A stretch of 64,000 nucleotides of DNA, from NCBI RefSeq assembly GCF_032062135.1, contig NC_092861.1, forward strand, positions 55,720,522 through 55,784,521, read 5' to 3'. The stretch's first letter is position 1. Every line of letters begins with the position of its first letter. Under the pieces are notes generated by a model, which did not search any database, was not told the DNA's origin, and saw nothing but the letters and a program-made list of their open reading frames with translations. Source of the stretch: Pyxicephalus adspersus. Taxonomy: Eukaryota > Chordata > Amphibia > Anura > Pyxicephalidae. The translations under genes were made by a program, and so were the position numbers. Below, in pieces: positions 1-11,736 of the stretch.

Positions 1-560
1 AATTCTAAATTATTATTAGGCAAGGTGTCAGAGTTTGTACTCAATGGCAGCCCCTATTACAGCACTGCATACCATGACACCAGGCCAGGCTTATTCAAGT
101 GTAATGGTGTACCATAACCATCTTTATCCTGTAGTAGTTAGTTACATTTGGCTGTTCTTGTATAGTTGAAGACGTTTTGCAGCCTTCCTAACTTCTTCAC
201 TTCTATTTCAAATCAAAATGCTTCTACTGAAGAAGCAGCCAGAAGGCTGAGAAATCTTCAACACTACAAGATCAAGTGCAGATGAATGTGACTTACTACT
301 ACTCACTACTGACATTTATGAGATTTGCCTAGGTCTTATAAATGGAGAAATTTTTCCCTTGCCAATCTCAGTCTTGGTTGGTCTATTGTGCTGCATAACA
401 ATACTTTTTGGTGTGCTGCAACTTATGTGCATTTCCTTACCGTATTTAAAAATGAAAAACACAATAATGTGTATGGTGCATTGCGGTAATGCTCCTATTC
501 AGCAGCTCGGTAACACATAATTTTGCTCTAACTATATAGGCTTTTGAAAAAGAAAGTACA
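1..560. other. Unassigned AT-rich DNA
   Basis: I see no gene, RNA or clear repeat here. The last part leads into a transposase remnant, so some of this stretch may be older, unrecognisable transposon DNA. Confidence 0.5.
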
Positions 561-755
561 CCCTCTCAATACAAGTGGCCTTTTATGAGCTCTGATTTAA
601 ATCCAAATGAATATCTATTAAAAGAACTGAAAAATGTAGTTGAAGATGACACCTTTTAAACCTAACACAGCTGGAGCAGTTTATGCAGCAAAAGTATGAA
701 ATGCTGACAGAACGTCACTGTGCACAGCTTCTAGGTAAAATCTTGTCTCTTGGAG
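561..755 (+). pseudogene. Decayed Tc1/mariner transposase, C-terminal end
   Basis: Translation of 561-656 gives a stretch with 'WPFMSSDLNPNEYLLKEL', closely matching the 'WPxQSPDLNPIExLWxxLK' block of Tc1/mariner transposases. The Glu after 'DLNPN' is at the position of the third catalytic acid of the DDE triad. The frame then breaks near 655 (a stop in the first frame, a +1-type shift) and continues with 'NLTQLEQFMQQKYEMLTERH', matching the family's C-terminal 'NLxELxxFxxEEWxxIPxxRC' helix region. The upstream catalytic domain and terminal inverted repeats are not visible. The open frame runs on to 889, but that tail does not resemble transposase. This is a dead fragment. The family call rests on two collinear motif blocks in adjacent frames. 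Confidence 0.72.
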
Positions 756-759
756 GGGA

Positions 760-2660
760 AAAGGAAAGCTTACAGTTGCAAACAGTGCAGCTGGTGACAA
801 TGCAGAAACAACTTTTGTGCCATATGGATGGTGTAAAAGAAGAAGGGAACTGCACAATCATTGCCCCCAGTCTGCCTCCTCTTTCCTGAAGGTCCCTTCT
901 CCAACTCCAGCACTATCAAACGATTTTTGCTACAAATAAAAATGATGTCATAATGATGTAATAAAAGCTTAGTTGCTTACTAATTCCATTTAAAGAACAC
1001 CGTGATGAATGGACTGTGCTTGTATCTTGGGGAAACTAAGTGAAAAAATACTTTTATTCTAGCTTTTAAACTACTCCAGATGAAGTAGTAAAGTGTTTAC
1101 CTTGTTACAATGGCAAATGCATAGGATGGGTTATATTATGCAGCAAGCGAACAGCAATTTCATGAAGACAAATTGAGAAAATACAGTTGCATTGTGTATC
1201 AATAACTGTATGGGTGTTTTGTATTACTCGTACTCATGCTTTACATTGTATCAGGTTTTTGCTGGAAATCCAACTTAAAGACCAAAAAGCAAGGAGAAGA
1301 ACATTCGCCTGCCAGGATGAGACACAATAAACATGTTCAAGATAAACCTGGAGCGCTACAGTAAGCTTTGAAGCTAATAATAAAACTTAGAGAAAACAAC
1401 ACCACCATGAGCTCATATGCAGTATTAAGATGCATTATGCAATATGTTCCTCAATACAACATGTTTAGTGACAAGTAAACCTGTTTCTCATAATAGTAAC
1501 ATAAAAAGGAATGGTTCCCAGCAATGTCTTTATATTTATATATATAATTATATATTTTATCATGCAAGAAAAATGTTGAAAGAAAACAATTTATAATTGG
1601 CATTAAGAAGACATGTATATGCAATTAAAGTTATACCATAATCCTATGTTTATTTTATTTTCAATAGTTCAGTACTTTATATGTTGGCTTCTGAATATTG
1701 GCTTAACTGTTTGCTTTTACTGCATATTTTATATATATATATTTAATAAATACATTTACCTGTTCATGACATTGAACTTCAGACAAAAATCCTAAGTCCA
1801 GAATCTCAATTATATGTCCTATATACATAGTCTACTGCAAGCATTATGTACAACCAAAGTGAACACTTTACTAAAGTGTGGCAGTGATGGGTGACTATAG
1901 GAAAACATGGTGCTGTAATACTAAAATCACCCAAAAGCCTGTGAATAGATAATAAAGACTAGCAGTATAGTAATTAGGACATCCCTTTGCTTGCTCCATT
2001 GGTAAGTATCTCATTTATTTGGAAATGTGCAAGACATTAGGACATTAGTATATTAAAGAGCGGTCCCTATGTCTCCATACATGCTGTTTATATCAGAGCA
2101 AATTCAGGTATAGGAGCTAGTTGTATTTTAAATCGATGACTTGAAAAAGTTACATAGCTGGAACACAACTGAAAAAAATGATCATTTTAGGTAAATGACT
2201 GAATTGTAATACCATCAGTATTTGTAAGCCATATGCTTAATCTTAACCTAGCCTGCTATTTTAAAACAGAAGTTTACCTATGCCAGCACTTTAAATTATC
2301 TTTAATGCTGCTCCTCACAGCGACAAAAACATAGCTTTCTTTTGCATCTTACTGCTCCTTTTAGCCTCCAATTAATATAATAGTTAAAAATAGAAATAGT
2401 TGTCAATAAAATCTTCTGTTTGAAAACGCATCAAAAATATTTCAATCACCTTCAATTATTATTTGCAAAGAATTAGTCTTAAAAATAATCCTTATGCTAG
2501 TGTAATGCTAGTGGTAAAACCATACATCCTCCAATGTACAAGGTATGTCCTTTTGTCAATTTTATTAAAATTATGCCCATAGGAAAAACAACAAAAAAAG
2601 CACAACATAAGTGTAAAATGTACAAAATGAAAGAACAGGAGTTATGGAACATCTACAATC
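760..2660. other. Unassigned AT-rich DNA with short AT runs
   Basis: No gene or recognised repeat. Short TA-rich stretches sit near 1530-1560 and 1725-1760. The open frame at 1613-1795 is AT-driven, with hydrophobic and aromatic codons typical of AT-rich noise. Confidence 0.5.
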
Positions 2661-2673
2661 CTCTGTGATCCCC

Positions 2674-2705
2674 GGGCACTAGAGGTTAATTAACCTCTAG
2701 TGCCC
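2674..2705. repeat. Perfect 32-bp palindrome
   Basis: GGGCACTAGAGGTTAA is followed directly by its exact reverse complement, with no spacer. This is the outermost module of the left arm of the larger inverted repeat. Confidence 0.95.
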
Positions 2706-2947
2706 TGAGGATCGCACACTCTTCTCAATAAATGCAGCCACAGCTGCAGTCATTGAGAAGATGCCCAGCACAGGAAAACCTCCTGACATTGTAATATAAG
2801 TATCTCTTACAAATAATACATTTGTATCTGTAACAAATGAATCATTTGTAGAAGATACTTATACTACAATCTCAGGAGGTTCTCCTTTGCTGGGCATCTT
2901 CTCAATGATTGCAGCTGTGGCTGCATTCATTGAGAAGAGTGTACGAT

Positions 2948-2989
2948 CCCTGGGGCACTAGAGGTTAGTTAACCTCTAGTGCCCCAGGG
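2948..2989. repeat. 42-bp palindrome with one mismatch
   Basis: CCCTGGGGCACTAGAGGTTA meets its reverse complement around a centre at 2968-2969; only the central position fails to pair. It is the counterpart of the palindrome at 2674-2705. Confidence 0.92.
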
Positions 2990-3010
2990 ATTGCACACTG
3001 AGTTCATCAA

Positions 3011-3034
3011 TGATTGCAGCCGTGGCTGCAATCA
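3011..3034. repeat. Short hairpin, 11-bp perfect arms
   Basis: TGATTGCAGCC and GGCTGCAATCA flank a GT centre. A variant of the same module (GCAGCCACAGCTGC type) lies in both arms of the large inverted repeat at about 2734-2747 and 2910-2925. Confidence 0.85.
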
Positions 3035-3160
3035 ATTAGAAGAGTGTGCAGTCCCTGGGGCACTAGAGGGATCATAGTGGAACTGCAGAGTTCATCTGCA
3101 GTTTAGTTCCACAGTCACATGACCGTGGGAACTTTGCCATCACAGCTGTGACTGCAGGCG

Positions 3161-3206
3161 ATCCCTGGGGCACTAGAGGTTAATAAAGCTCTAGTGTCCC
3201 GGGGAT
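3161..3206. repeat. Imperfect palindrome, third copy of the border module
   Basis: ATCCCTGGGGCACTAGAG at the left pairs with CTCTAGTGTCCCGGGGAT at the right around an AT-rich centre. It is a diverged copy of the palindromes at 2674 and 2948. Confidence 0.85.
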
Positions 3207-3360
3207 CACAAACAGGGAGATTCCCAGGGCTGAATGCAGCTCTGGGAATCCTCCTGTTTTAATTTCCTCCTCTGATGGCTTAGTGAAATCGGTTCGCCAA
3301 AATTTTGCGGAAGCATTGGAAGTTTGAGGAAATTTTCGCGAGAATGCCAGAGGACAAATG

Positions 3361-3475
3361 ACAGTAAGCCCTTTAGAGTAGGTTAATCCTCCTGTGTCAT
3401 TGTCTGTATCTGTCTGTCATTTGCACCCTTATTTAATGTACTGCGCTCAGTAATATGTTGGTACTTTACATATAC
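3361..3475 (+). mobile_element. SINE/LINE-like 3' tail fragment
   Basis: 'ATTTAATGTACTGCGCTCAG' followed by 'TAATATGTTGGTACTTTACATA' type sequence (two pieces) is a diverged version of the tail also found at 15143-15228 and 36560-36600, where it reads CAGCGCTGCGTAATAT and then GTTGGCGCTATATAAAT. Only the 3' part is present. It directly abuts the palindromic element. Confidence 0.6.
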
Positions 3476-6400
3476 AGTTTAAAAATAACAAAAAAAAAAA
3501 TGCCATTTTCTCATGTTTACTTTACCATTCTGGCTAATTCTTCAAGTGGATCAAAACATAAAATCTAGTGTTCTCTGCAGATATACACACACTGTACTTC
3601 CTTGGCTGTGGTCTGAGGAACAAGCACAGAAAGTTTAGCTGTTGTTCCATGAGAAATAAGGGCTGTCTATTAGGTCATTAAAAGAACTTGCACTGTGAAG
3701 TCAGTAAAATTGTACCTGAATTTGCTAAACGGCAACTTCTATTACTACAGGCAGAATGTTTCACTTTGTGTTATAACACATAATAACTGGTTATACCTTT
3801 TGATATCTGCACATCTGTTATAGCCATTATAAAGGGATCCCACTCTTCTTGTTGAAATATTATATTATGGAGAATGAAACAGGGGAAATGACTGAAGGGA
3901 GTTTTCTTTTGAAATGTTCCAAACCTATCACAAACCTTGGGTTGTGTCAGTTAACAGACTCCCTCTGTATCCACCTCAGTATAGGGTGTTTGGTTCTCCA
4001 TAGAAGCCATGGTTACCATGAACTTCATTGTTGATAACCAACTAACGTAACAACTTTATGCAGTATGGAATAACTTTCTCTAATATACTAGGCTGTATCT
4101 GTACTTAGCTAATGGTTATGGATTTTCCGTTGGCCACATAGGCATAAGGGAAGGACTTGTAATACCCACTTTCCCAAAATAAACAATAAACCCCTAATTA
4201 GTTTGGATAAAAGACTTTCAAAAGGCTCCTTTGTGCTTTTTACCCATCAAAACATCTTTAAACCCACACACACAAACACACTTTACTAAGACACTAATTG
4301 CCAAGTATCACCCCGCATATTTAGAGCATCAGTCAGTGGAGTATCAACCAAATGTGGGATACAAAATACCTTTCTTTAATACTCACCATGTGCAATGCAC
4401 ACCTACAGCTCATTAGGATTTTCTTCTTATTACCACCAAATATGTTTCCACTCACTGCAAGGCCATGAGTCACAATGAAGTGTACAGATCACAAAACTTT
4501 AATTCCCAATTTCTGGAATATAGACCACAAAAAATATCTATTTTTTATTTCTTTAAAACATATTAACTTTTTACCACATTACATTTTTTTTTATCCTTTT
4601 ATTTGTTTTGCCTTTTAGGGAAAATTAGTAAATGATGTGAAATCATGTTTTAACACTGGCACTTACTGATATGTTCATCTATTTTATAAAATTCTGGATT
4701 TGATGAAACTTAATTGATTTATAATTGTTTTCAGCAGTAACAAATCTAAAAAGCAGGATACTGGAGTTGACCTAAAGGCAAAAAAATGTGCACTTACCAA
4801 GCTGAGCCCTTCAAAAAAAAAGCAAATAACTTTTTTTTTTTAATACTGACCTGCCTAAGGGCTGAAACACTCTTTTGCAATGTGGTACATCAAATTTCTT
4901 AACCCATTGTGGTGCTATCCATTTTAAACTGCACCCTAATACAATGCAACAAAAGCATTGAACAGGGACAGGGAAGTGACTATGCGACCTAAAAAAATAC
5001 TTATGAACAGTTTATTAATTTGGTATATGTTGGGGTATCATTATAAATTAACAGCACTGAGTTTCACAACGCATTGCATGTGCATTACCGTGAAGCTGCA
5101 GGAACATGAGCCTTATCTCATTCATATCTGAAGCTGTGATCCATTCTATATATGTAAATGAGCCCTAATGGATATTTGTACCCTGTTTTCACTTTTTTAC
5201 AGATGACCAGTTCATGTAGTGTCTAATAGGCATCAGTGCTGCTGCATCAGTTTATTTGATGGATTGCGTCTGAGTGAGTGACTGAGTCTGAGACTGAGTG
5301 ATCTCCCTGATATGATAAGGTCATTTTGTCCACTGTATTTATTGCTTCTCTAAATGAGTGTTTTGTTTTTTTTCCTGTAATTGTAACGGGATTGTCTCAT
5401 GAATGTTATAAGTTCATCTTTAGATTGCCTTTAGAGTTCACATATTAGCAAGGGTAAATATATCTGCATGACTTCCTTCTTTATCTTTCTTTCAATATTG
5501 TAAAATTTGATGTTTAAAATTGAATAAAGAGGATGGGTGTATGATAAATTTGAGAGCTACAGAAGGCCTGTTTTCCATATCCATTAGTAATAAAGCTTTC
5601 TACCAAAAGTAATGGTCATTATTAAACCAAAATCTTAAATTTTGATAATCAATAGAATTGAAGGAACCTGTGCAGAAAACAATGCCAAGTCGAGAGAATG
5701 AAAATGCTGGTAAACTACCATGGAACCTGTGTTTTTTTAAACATTTGATGTATCTCCAAATGTTGCTCTGCCCTCTTCCAGATTTCCAGCCCCTTTTACA
5801 TCTCGAACTGCTTGCTCAAGGCCCGATCTTTTAACTCTATTCTGCCTTTTTATCTCTGCAATCTCCAACTCGCTCCTAATACATACACAAATGAACTTCG
5901 GATCTTAGCATACCTTTACAAAACAATGAGTGGGACCAGATATGGCCAACAACAAACTGATGACCTGTTAATGTCACAGATGCAAAATACGTAAAATCAT
6001 GCCTGCCTTTAGCAGCTAATAGATTAACATTAGGTACGTCCTTAATTACTCATCTTAATGTTTTAGGGGTTGTAGCGTACTGGGCACTAGTATCCCTTTT
6101 CAATATTCACTTCTAAATCTATGTCCCCAGATATGCCAAATACACATTTTAGGTTACCTCTATAAGTTCTAACAGCACTTAAACAAACCATCACAATCAG
6201 AGGATAGATAAACTTTGTCTTAATGAGACAAAAACCAGAGTAACTCAGTCATGACAAACTTGAAGCTATTGGATAGAATCCCTATGTACACCAGACTATC
6301 AACAACCTTTGGTTTAATACTTGTCATCCGATTTTGATAAAAGTCTTTGACATATGTACCATATACTATTTATTACATCTTTTTTTACTGTACAATTAAC

Positions 6401-7024
6401 ACGCCAAAATATTATGTCCCCATTAACTACCCCCCAACTATTCTTTAACATAGATGCCCCCCTACTCTCTTTGTAAAAAGTTAGCATGCTTATATATAAT
6501 ACGTGTATGATAAGCAATGTGTATCTTACAATTTTAAAATATATTTAAATCAGCAGATTTTCTTTGATACTATTTAATTGTTTGAAATTCTAAATAAAAC
6601 ACTGAACAAAAAATGTCTATAAACATGACTAGGTAGCTTTTAAAAGATATTCTAATCTGTCAGGAACACTCTATATTTTATGTTTTAAAATAAACACATT
6701 TACACGCATATATCTCTGATAACTGCATACTTTACATTAAGCAGGTCTTGATTTATCCTTCTTCCGTTTTAGGCAAATGTGTTATATTTTGAAGGATATG
6801 GCATGGTGTTGGCTGAGAAGACTGTAAAGTGTGCAAAAAAAAACCCTTTTCTTCTGAAATTCATGCTGCCTTTGCCAAATACCCAGCAGTGAAAGGCCCC
6901 AGTCCTATTTACATGTCCAAGTTTTCTTGCAAAATACCACAAATAAATTGCCATAAAGGTTGCTATGATGCCAATAATTTATCCCAGAATACCAAGGACC
7001 ATCATTCAATGCAGCAATTCCTAG
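3476..7024. other. Unassigned AT-rich DNA
   Basis: No gene or recognised element. A small GAGT-rich patch lies at about 5270-5305. Open frames here (for example 3849-4034, 5812-5994, 6314-6517) show no motif, no splice context and no codon bias that I can recognise. Confidence 0.5.
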
Positions 7025-7172
7025 GGTGCTATTTAAAAAACAGGGAATCTCACATCCCCTCATTGCCTGGTGGGAATCAGTTACTGCTATTGAAACACAT
7101 GGACCTGGAAGATTCCCACCAGGAAATGTTTAAAGGAATGTCTGATTCCTTGTTTAAAAAACAGAGCATCTA
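7025..7172. mobile_element. Foldback MITE, family 1, copy 1
   Basis: A foldback of about 150 bp. The left end 'GCTATTTAAAAAACAGGGAA' pairs with the right end, and the inner word CCTGGTGGGAATC (7067-7079) recurs as its complement GATTCCCACCAGG (7110-7122). The centre includes 'GAAACACATGG'. The same architecture and words recur at 50085-50238 (closest relative) and more distantly at 30172, 30676 and 58520. It is non-coding. The 114-codon open frame that crosses it (6829-7173) is incidental. Confidence 0.72.
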
Positions 7173-9916
7173 GAGTATTTTTATGTTTAGTTGTAATATT
7201 GATTCAGATTCTCACTGCTTAGACAAAGAAAACAGTTGCCTTTTCTAATCAAAGTTCAATTTGTTATAATACAAATTAAGGCACAGCTAAAATGAATGTG
7301 AATAATGCAAGAGATTTGATCTTGACCAAAGGTGATGTAGGATGGGTACACTTTAGTGAATTCATACTAATATGATAACTACTATAAGATTGGGTGACTG
7401 GTGAACAAAAAACATGGTTTCCTTAATAACAAAAACATCTTACCTATCTGTTAAGTAGAGTGGGGCACCTAATTATTGCACTAATCTGATAAAATGACTA
7501 TGTTGAATAACTAATTGCATTTTCTAGACACTTCATAGTTGCTCTACATAATAGTTTATTCAGAAGCTTTGAAAGATAAAATAAAAGGCACCTAACAGAG
7601 TGACTGATATATGTACTGATACTTGTAATGAAGGCATGCTTGTAAATAGTATAAGAATCAAACTCTGTGAGCTTCAATTTTGAGTTTTAAATGTAGCTGT
7701 TTAAACTGTAACTTTTTGAAATTGGCAAGTGGTTTGCTGTTTTTTTTTCCTCCTTTATCTTTAGTCAATATTCCAGCACTGCTTCCTCCTCCACTAATAA
7801 ACAATGAATATTATTTTGTTATTTAAAGAAGAGACAGACTATTTGAATTTTGGATATCCAATAACGTGAAGGCAAATCTAAAAGAAAAACAAACATTCCC
7901 CCCATGAATTTCTCTTATATAATTTGTAGATTTGTTAAGTGAACATTCTCTACTCCCCATTGTAAACTATAATATTAACTCCCCTACTGCTACCGTCTTC
8001 TACCTTTATGTTGTATAATTCCTTTATTTGCTATACAAATTTTCTAAAAAAATCTTACTTATGTTTATTAATAAAAATGTTGTTTTGAAAACAAAAATGT
8101 AACGTCTCCAGATTGGATGTAGTAAATGCTACTGAGAAAATACTAACATGAGCTTGTTGGGATGCATCTTTATAACATCACCAAAAGATAAATGTTTTGT
8201 GATACAATCAATGGTCCTGTAGCTCAATGGAAAATTTATACTTTTTTGTTTTGTTTTAGCAGTTCCTTTGATTTCTTTAACTTTGTAGAGGAAGATGAAA
8301 GAACAATATTTTAATAATATGATAGAAATGTCTGAAAAACTACTTGGCTAGCCTATCTTATAAACATTAAAATATAACACAAAATGTTTTTTTCTCCAAT
8401 TCTGATAACCATTAACAACCTAAAAATAATAATAAAAAAAACATTTTTGAACATTTTTTTTAAACCTTAAATCTTTGTTCTGTTCTACAGTTTTACTTCC
8501 TGAGGCACAGAAAATATTACTAGCTAAGCTGTCACCTGGAATTTATTCTGTCTGCACTTCATAAAAGGATTACATATTTTTTGGAGCCTTTTAAAGACCT
8601 GGGAATCCAGATGCTGTAATAAACATTTGTAAACCCAGTTTAGTACATGCAAAACACATTATTTGTTTAGAGTCATTTCCTCTGTAGCTTGCATTGACTT
8701 TAAATACCTAGTCAGACCAGGGTAAATGTTAGTTCTCCACCTGATTGGGTAGCATACACAGGCTAAAGTTAATTGTTTTTAGTAGTTCTTTTTAATAAAT
8801 GAAGATGTATAAAGAGTAACATTTTTTTCTGTCTGAATAGCATTGTGGTTGATATATTTAGGAAGCAGTGAACCTAGAATTAATGTTCAATTATTAGAAG
8901 GAAGCTGTGTTTACTTTTTTACTTATGTGCACATGAATTAAAAAAGGCCAATTTTTCCTTGCACATGATGACATAACTGAAATGAACACAGCTTCACCAT
9001 ATGTATACTCTTCAGGTAACATTTGCTGCAACGTTAGTAAAACATATAAGGGATGAATGAAGTATACCCAGGTTTCTGTTTCACAAATTCTTGCCTGTAT
9101 GCACTCAAGGTGTTTCTGATCTGCAGTAGTACATGAATAAATGACAATACAGTACATGCCTAATATTGAGTATTTATGGAACACACCTTATACTATGCGT
9201 CATTAAAATGAATAAATCTTTTCTTCAGAAATAAATATAGCCAAGTAATACAGAAGATATTAGATAACATTATAAAACAAATGCAAATGAACAATACCAA
9301 TGTAAATGTGCTGGTTTGTATACAGTCTAACCTCAAATATTTTGAGTTAGAGAAAGACATTCTTATACTTCAAATGTTTCATTTATTTTTTTTCTGTGTC
9401 CTAGTAATGCCCCTTTTCTTAATAGTAACAATTACAGGTAAAAAGATTAGATATAGTATATTTGTTCAACAAATGATAATATGTCAAACATATACAGTGA
9501 AAACATTAATGTAGTTTATGAAATACAGAAGGCCAGTTAGCACGCAGTTAATCCCTCTGCTGCTTACCTTGAATAGAATTCAACTAATTGAAAGTTTATG
9601 TCTGCTCTGTGTGCTTGTGTCTCCTCCTCCTCCTCCTGTCTAATCTTTGCTTTTTGAGCTATTTCTGTGAGAATTTATAGACCCTGATCCAGCCTCCTCA
9701 CTCTAATCCCTGCCTAGGTCTTTCTTACATCATTTTTGAGATTTTCCACTGATCTTTATTTTAAGACCATATTTCCTCTGTATCTTCCATTCTTTTACCT
9801 TTGTTGCCTCTTTATTGCATAGGCTAGTTGATCATCCAGGGAAAGAGATGCCTGCTACTTTTGTGGGAAAGGATCAATACATTGCTGACTGTGTAATTTA
9901 AATTTAAAGATTCTTT
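7173..9916. other. Unassigned AT-rich DNA
   Basis: No recognised gene or repeat. The 96-codon open frame at 8894-9184 (minus strand) has no recognisable motif. Confidence 0.5.
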
Positions 9917-9921
9917 ATATT

Positions 9922-9956
<35 letters not shown>

Positions 9957-9972
9957 ATATATACCGTATATA
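9917..9972. repeat. (TA)n microsatellite
   Basis: Nearly pure alternating TA with two TTTA interruptions. It is self-complementary, so it could extrude or slip. Confidence 0.95.
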
Positions 9973-10355
9973 AACTTGGTGGGAAAAATGGATACATTCA
10001 GAAGCAAATGATGGAGTTATTTCAACTGTGTTAGTGCCTCATCACAGATAATCTGTAATTACAATTCTTATTTCATTTTTACCCCAGCATTTTATTTGAC
10101 ATATCCAAACCTCAGGAAATGGGTTAGTTTTCTGGAACTAAAATAAAAATAATAGAATCAAACTCTGTGCTGAATTTGAATTGTGGTTCATTTTTTCCTT
10201 ATTTTTTCTTTGCTTGCCGAGATTATTCCATATCCATGTAATTTTTTAGTTATTGTATACCAGTATTTGATATTCCTATAAAAGTATTCATAGAACACAT
10301 TTTATGTAGCACATACAGTATATGCTTGTAGTATCACTTTACATTATGACATTGT

Positions 10356-10402
<47 letters not shown>

Positions 10403-11268
10403 TATTTACCTATACGCTATCCAAAATATGTACAGAAGACCTGATTTAGGAATTTTATTCTAATATTCTTACATCCACAATATTTAGGTTAACTAATAAT
10501 TTTTACAAAAGCAAAAGAAGATGTTGCAGAACAAGAAAATATTACTAATATATGTGTTGATTGGAATCATCTAAAATATTCTTGGATTTTATAAAGTTCT
10601 TCACTTATGACTAATTACACCAACTGGCACACTGCAAATTTATCTTTGCCTGGAAAGTATTACCATTGCCCAAATCAGAGTGAATTGAAGTTCAGTTTGT
10701 TCATCTTAAAATGTAAACACAAGTGGATTTATGGAAAATGTAAGACAATTCATGTGCAGTTTTCTTGCCAAATGTCATAAGGGATCCAGTATCTGCCAGC
10801 TCTTCTTATGATATTGGGGGCATTAAAAATATAATGCTGTAATTTAATATTGCAAAATTGTAAGGCTTAAAAAAATAAGCCAGACGTTTTAGTCAAATGT
10901 CATTGTTTGTCTCTAGTATGTTCTTACTAATTTATGTCCAATAAATGACCAAATCCTTCTAACGGCTAGAAAAAAAAAATCTCAAAGGATATAGCCATCA
11001 TAATGAGACTGTTTAGATTGGTTTTCATATTCTACATCTGTAGGATGTGACTTTGAAACAAGGCTATATAAAGTTATGCTTGCTAAATAGTGATATATTT
11101 TAAAAAGTAGACACATCTAAAATGTTTCTATATGCAGCACTATTGTTTCTGTTGTCTATGAAATACAAAGTGGCCTGAATAAGAATTGTCTTTGCCAACC
11201 AGTGCCAATGTGTTAGAACAAAGCCAGCATAGCTTTTTCACACTTATCACACTTACCTTTTCTGTAAC
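9973..11268. other. Unassigned AT-rich DNA around a second TA run
   Basis: Apart from the TA run at 10358-10406 I see no gene or identifiable repeat. Confidence 0.5.
10358..10406. repeat. (TA)n microsatellite
   Basis: About 20 uninterrupted TA units followed by a short AAATATAT stretch. Confidence 0.95.
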
Positions 11269-11736
11269 AGGTAGTCCCCGGGTTAAGGACATTTGACATA
11301 CAGACAACTCCTAGATACAAAAGGGGCTTCCCTGCTCCCTCGTGTACAGGTCAAAGGCTTGGAAGGGGGGTGGTTTGTATGACTTGCAGAAGAAATCTTT
11401 TGCTAAACACAGCTAAGACTGAGCTCTTCTGCAGGCTCTTGTAACTCTTTAATGACCAAGACAAACTCTGCAGTTGTTTCCTTTTGCGTATCAAAGCACA
11501 GCTTGCTCCAGAAGTTAATGAATGTCTAGGCTCTATAAAGTTTTTTTTGCTTTGTTTGTGATTAGCTCACAGTGAGGATTTTTATACAGTAACTGACACC
11601 ACGCTGCCTAATAATAAGTTGAGACAAACATCTGTCCCAATTGCATTTATTAAAATAATGTACCTGTACCAACTTAGATACAAATTCAACTTAAGAACAA
11701 ACCTACCTATCTCGTATGTAAGCCAAGGACTACCTG
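11269..11736 (+). mobile_element. Non-autonomous DNA transposon with CAGGTAGTCC ends, copy A
   Basis: The element starts CAGGTAGTCCCCGGGTTA and ends with the complement of CAGGTAGTCCTTGGCTTA, giving terminal inverted repeats of about 18 bp with three mismatches. TA follows the right end and AA (one change from TA) precedes the left end. The ends and TA-like flanks suggest a pogo/Tigger-type Tc1/mariner derivative; this is an inference. About 470 bp of interior carries no transposase. A reversed copy at 35870-36370 shares the interior almost throughout, which fixes both as one family. Confidence 0.8.

Larger units (their letters stand above)
2668..2991. repeat. Large inverted repeat, arms of about 146 bp
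   Basis: The left arm (2668-2813) pairs with the right arm (2844-2991) over almost its whole length, with a loop of about 30 bases at 2814-2843. By eye identity is around 90 percent with few gaps. Each arm contains its own smaller palindromes, so the DNA could fold either as one long cruciform or as several small ones. Confidence 0.88.
2664..3360 (-). mobile_element. Modular nested-palindrome element, copy A
   Basis: The region is a string of hairpins. A 32-bp perfect palindrome (2674-2705) begins it. It lies in the left arm of a large inverted repeat (arms about 2668-2813 and 2844-2991), whose right arm carries its own 42-bp near-palindrome (2948-2989). After it come hairpins at 3011-3034, 3079-3110 and 3161-3206. 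The word GGGCACTAGAGGTTA or its complement recurs at most module borders. The distal end (3270-3350) is CpG-containing and includes 'AAATTTTCGCGAGAAT'. The same order of modules, reversed, occurs at 60.2-60.5 kb, so this is a dispersed family. No coding capacity is visible. It is probably a non-autonomous foldback DNA element; the superfamily is unknown and exact ends are uncertain. Confidence 0.7.
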
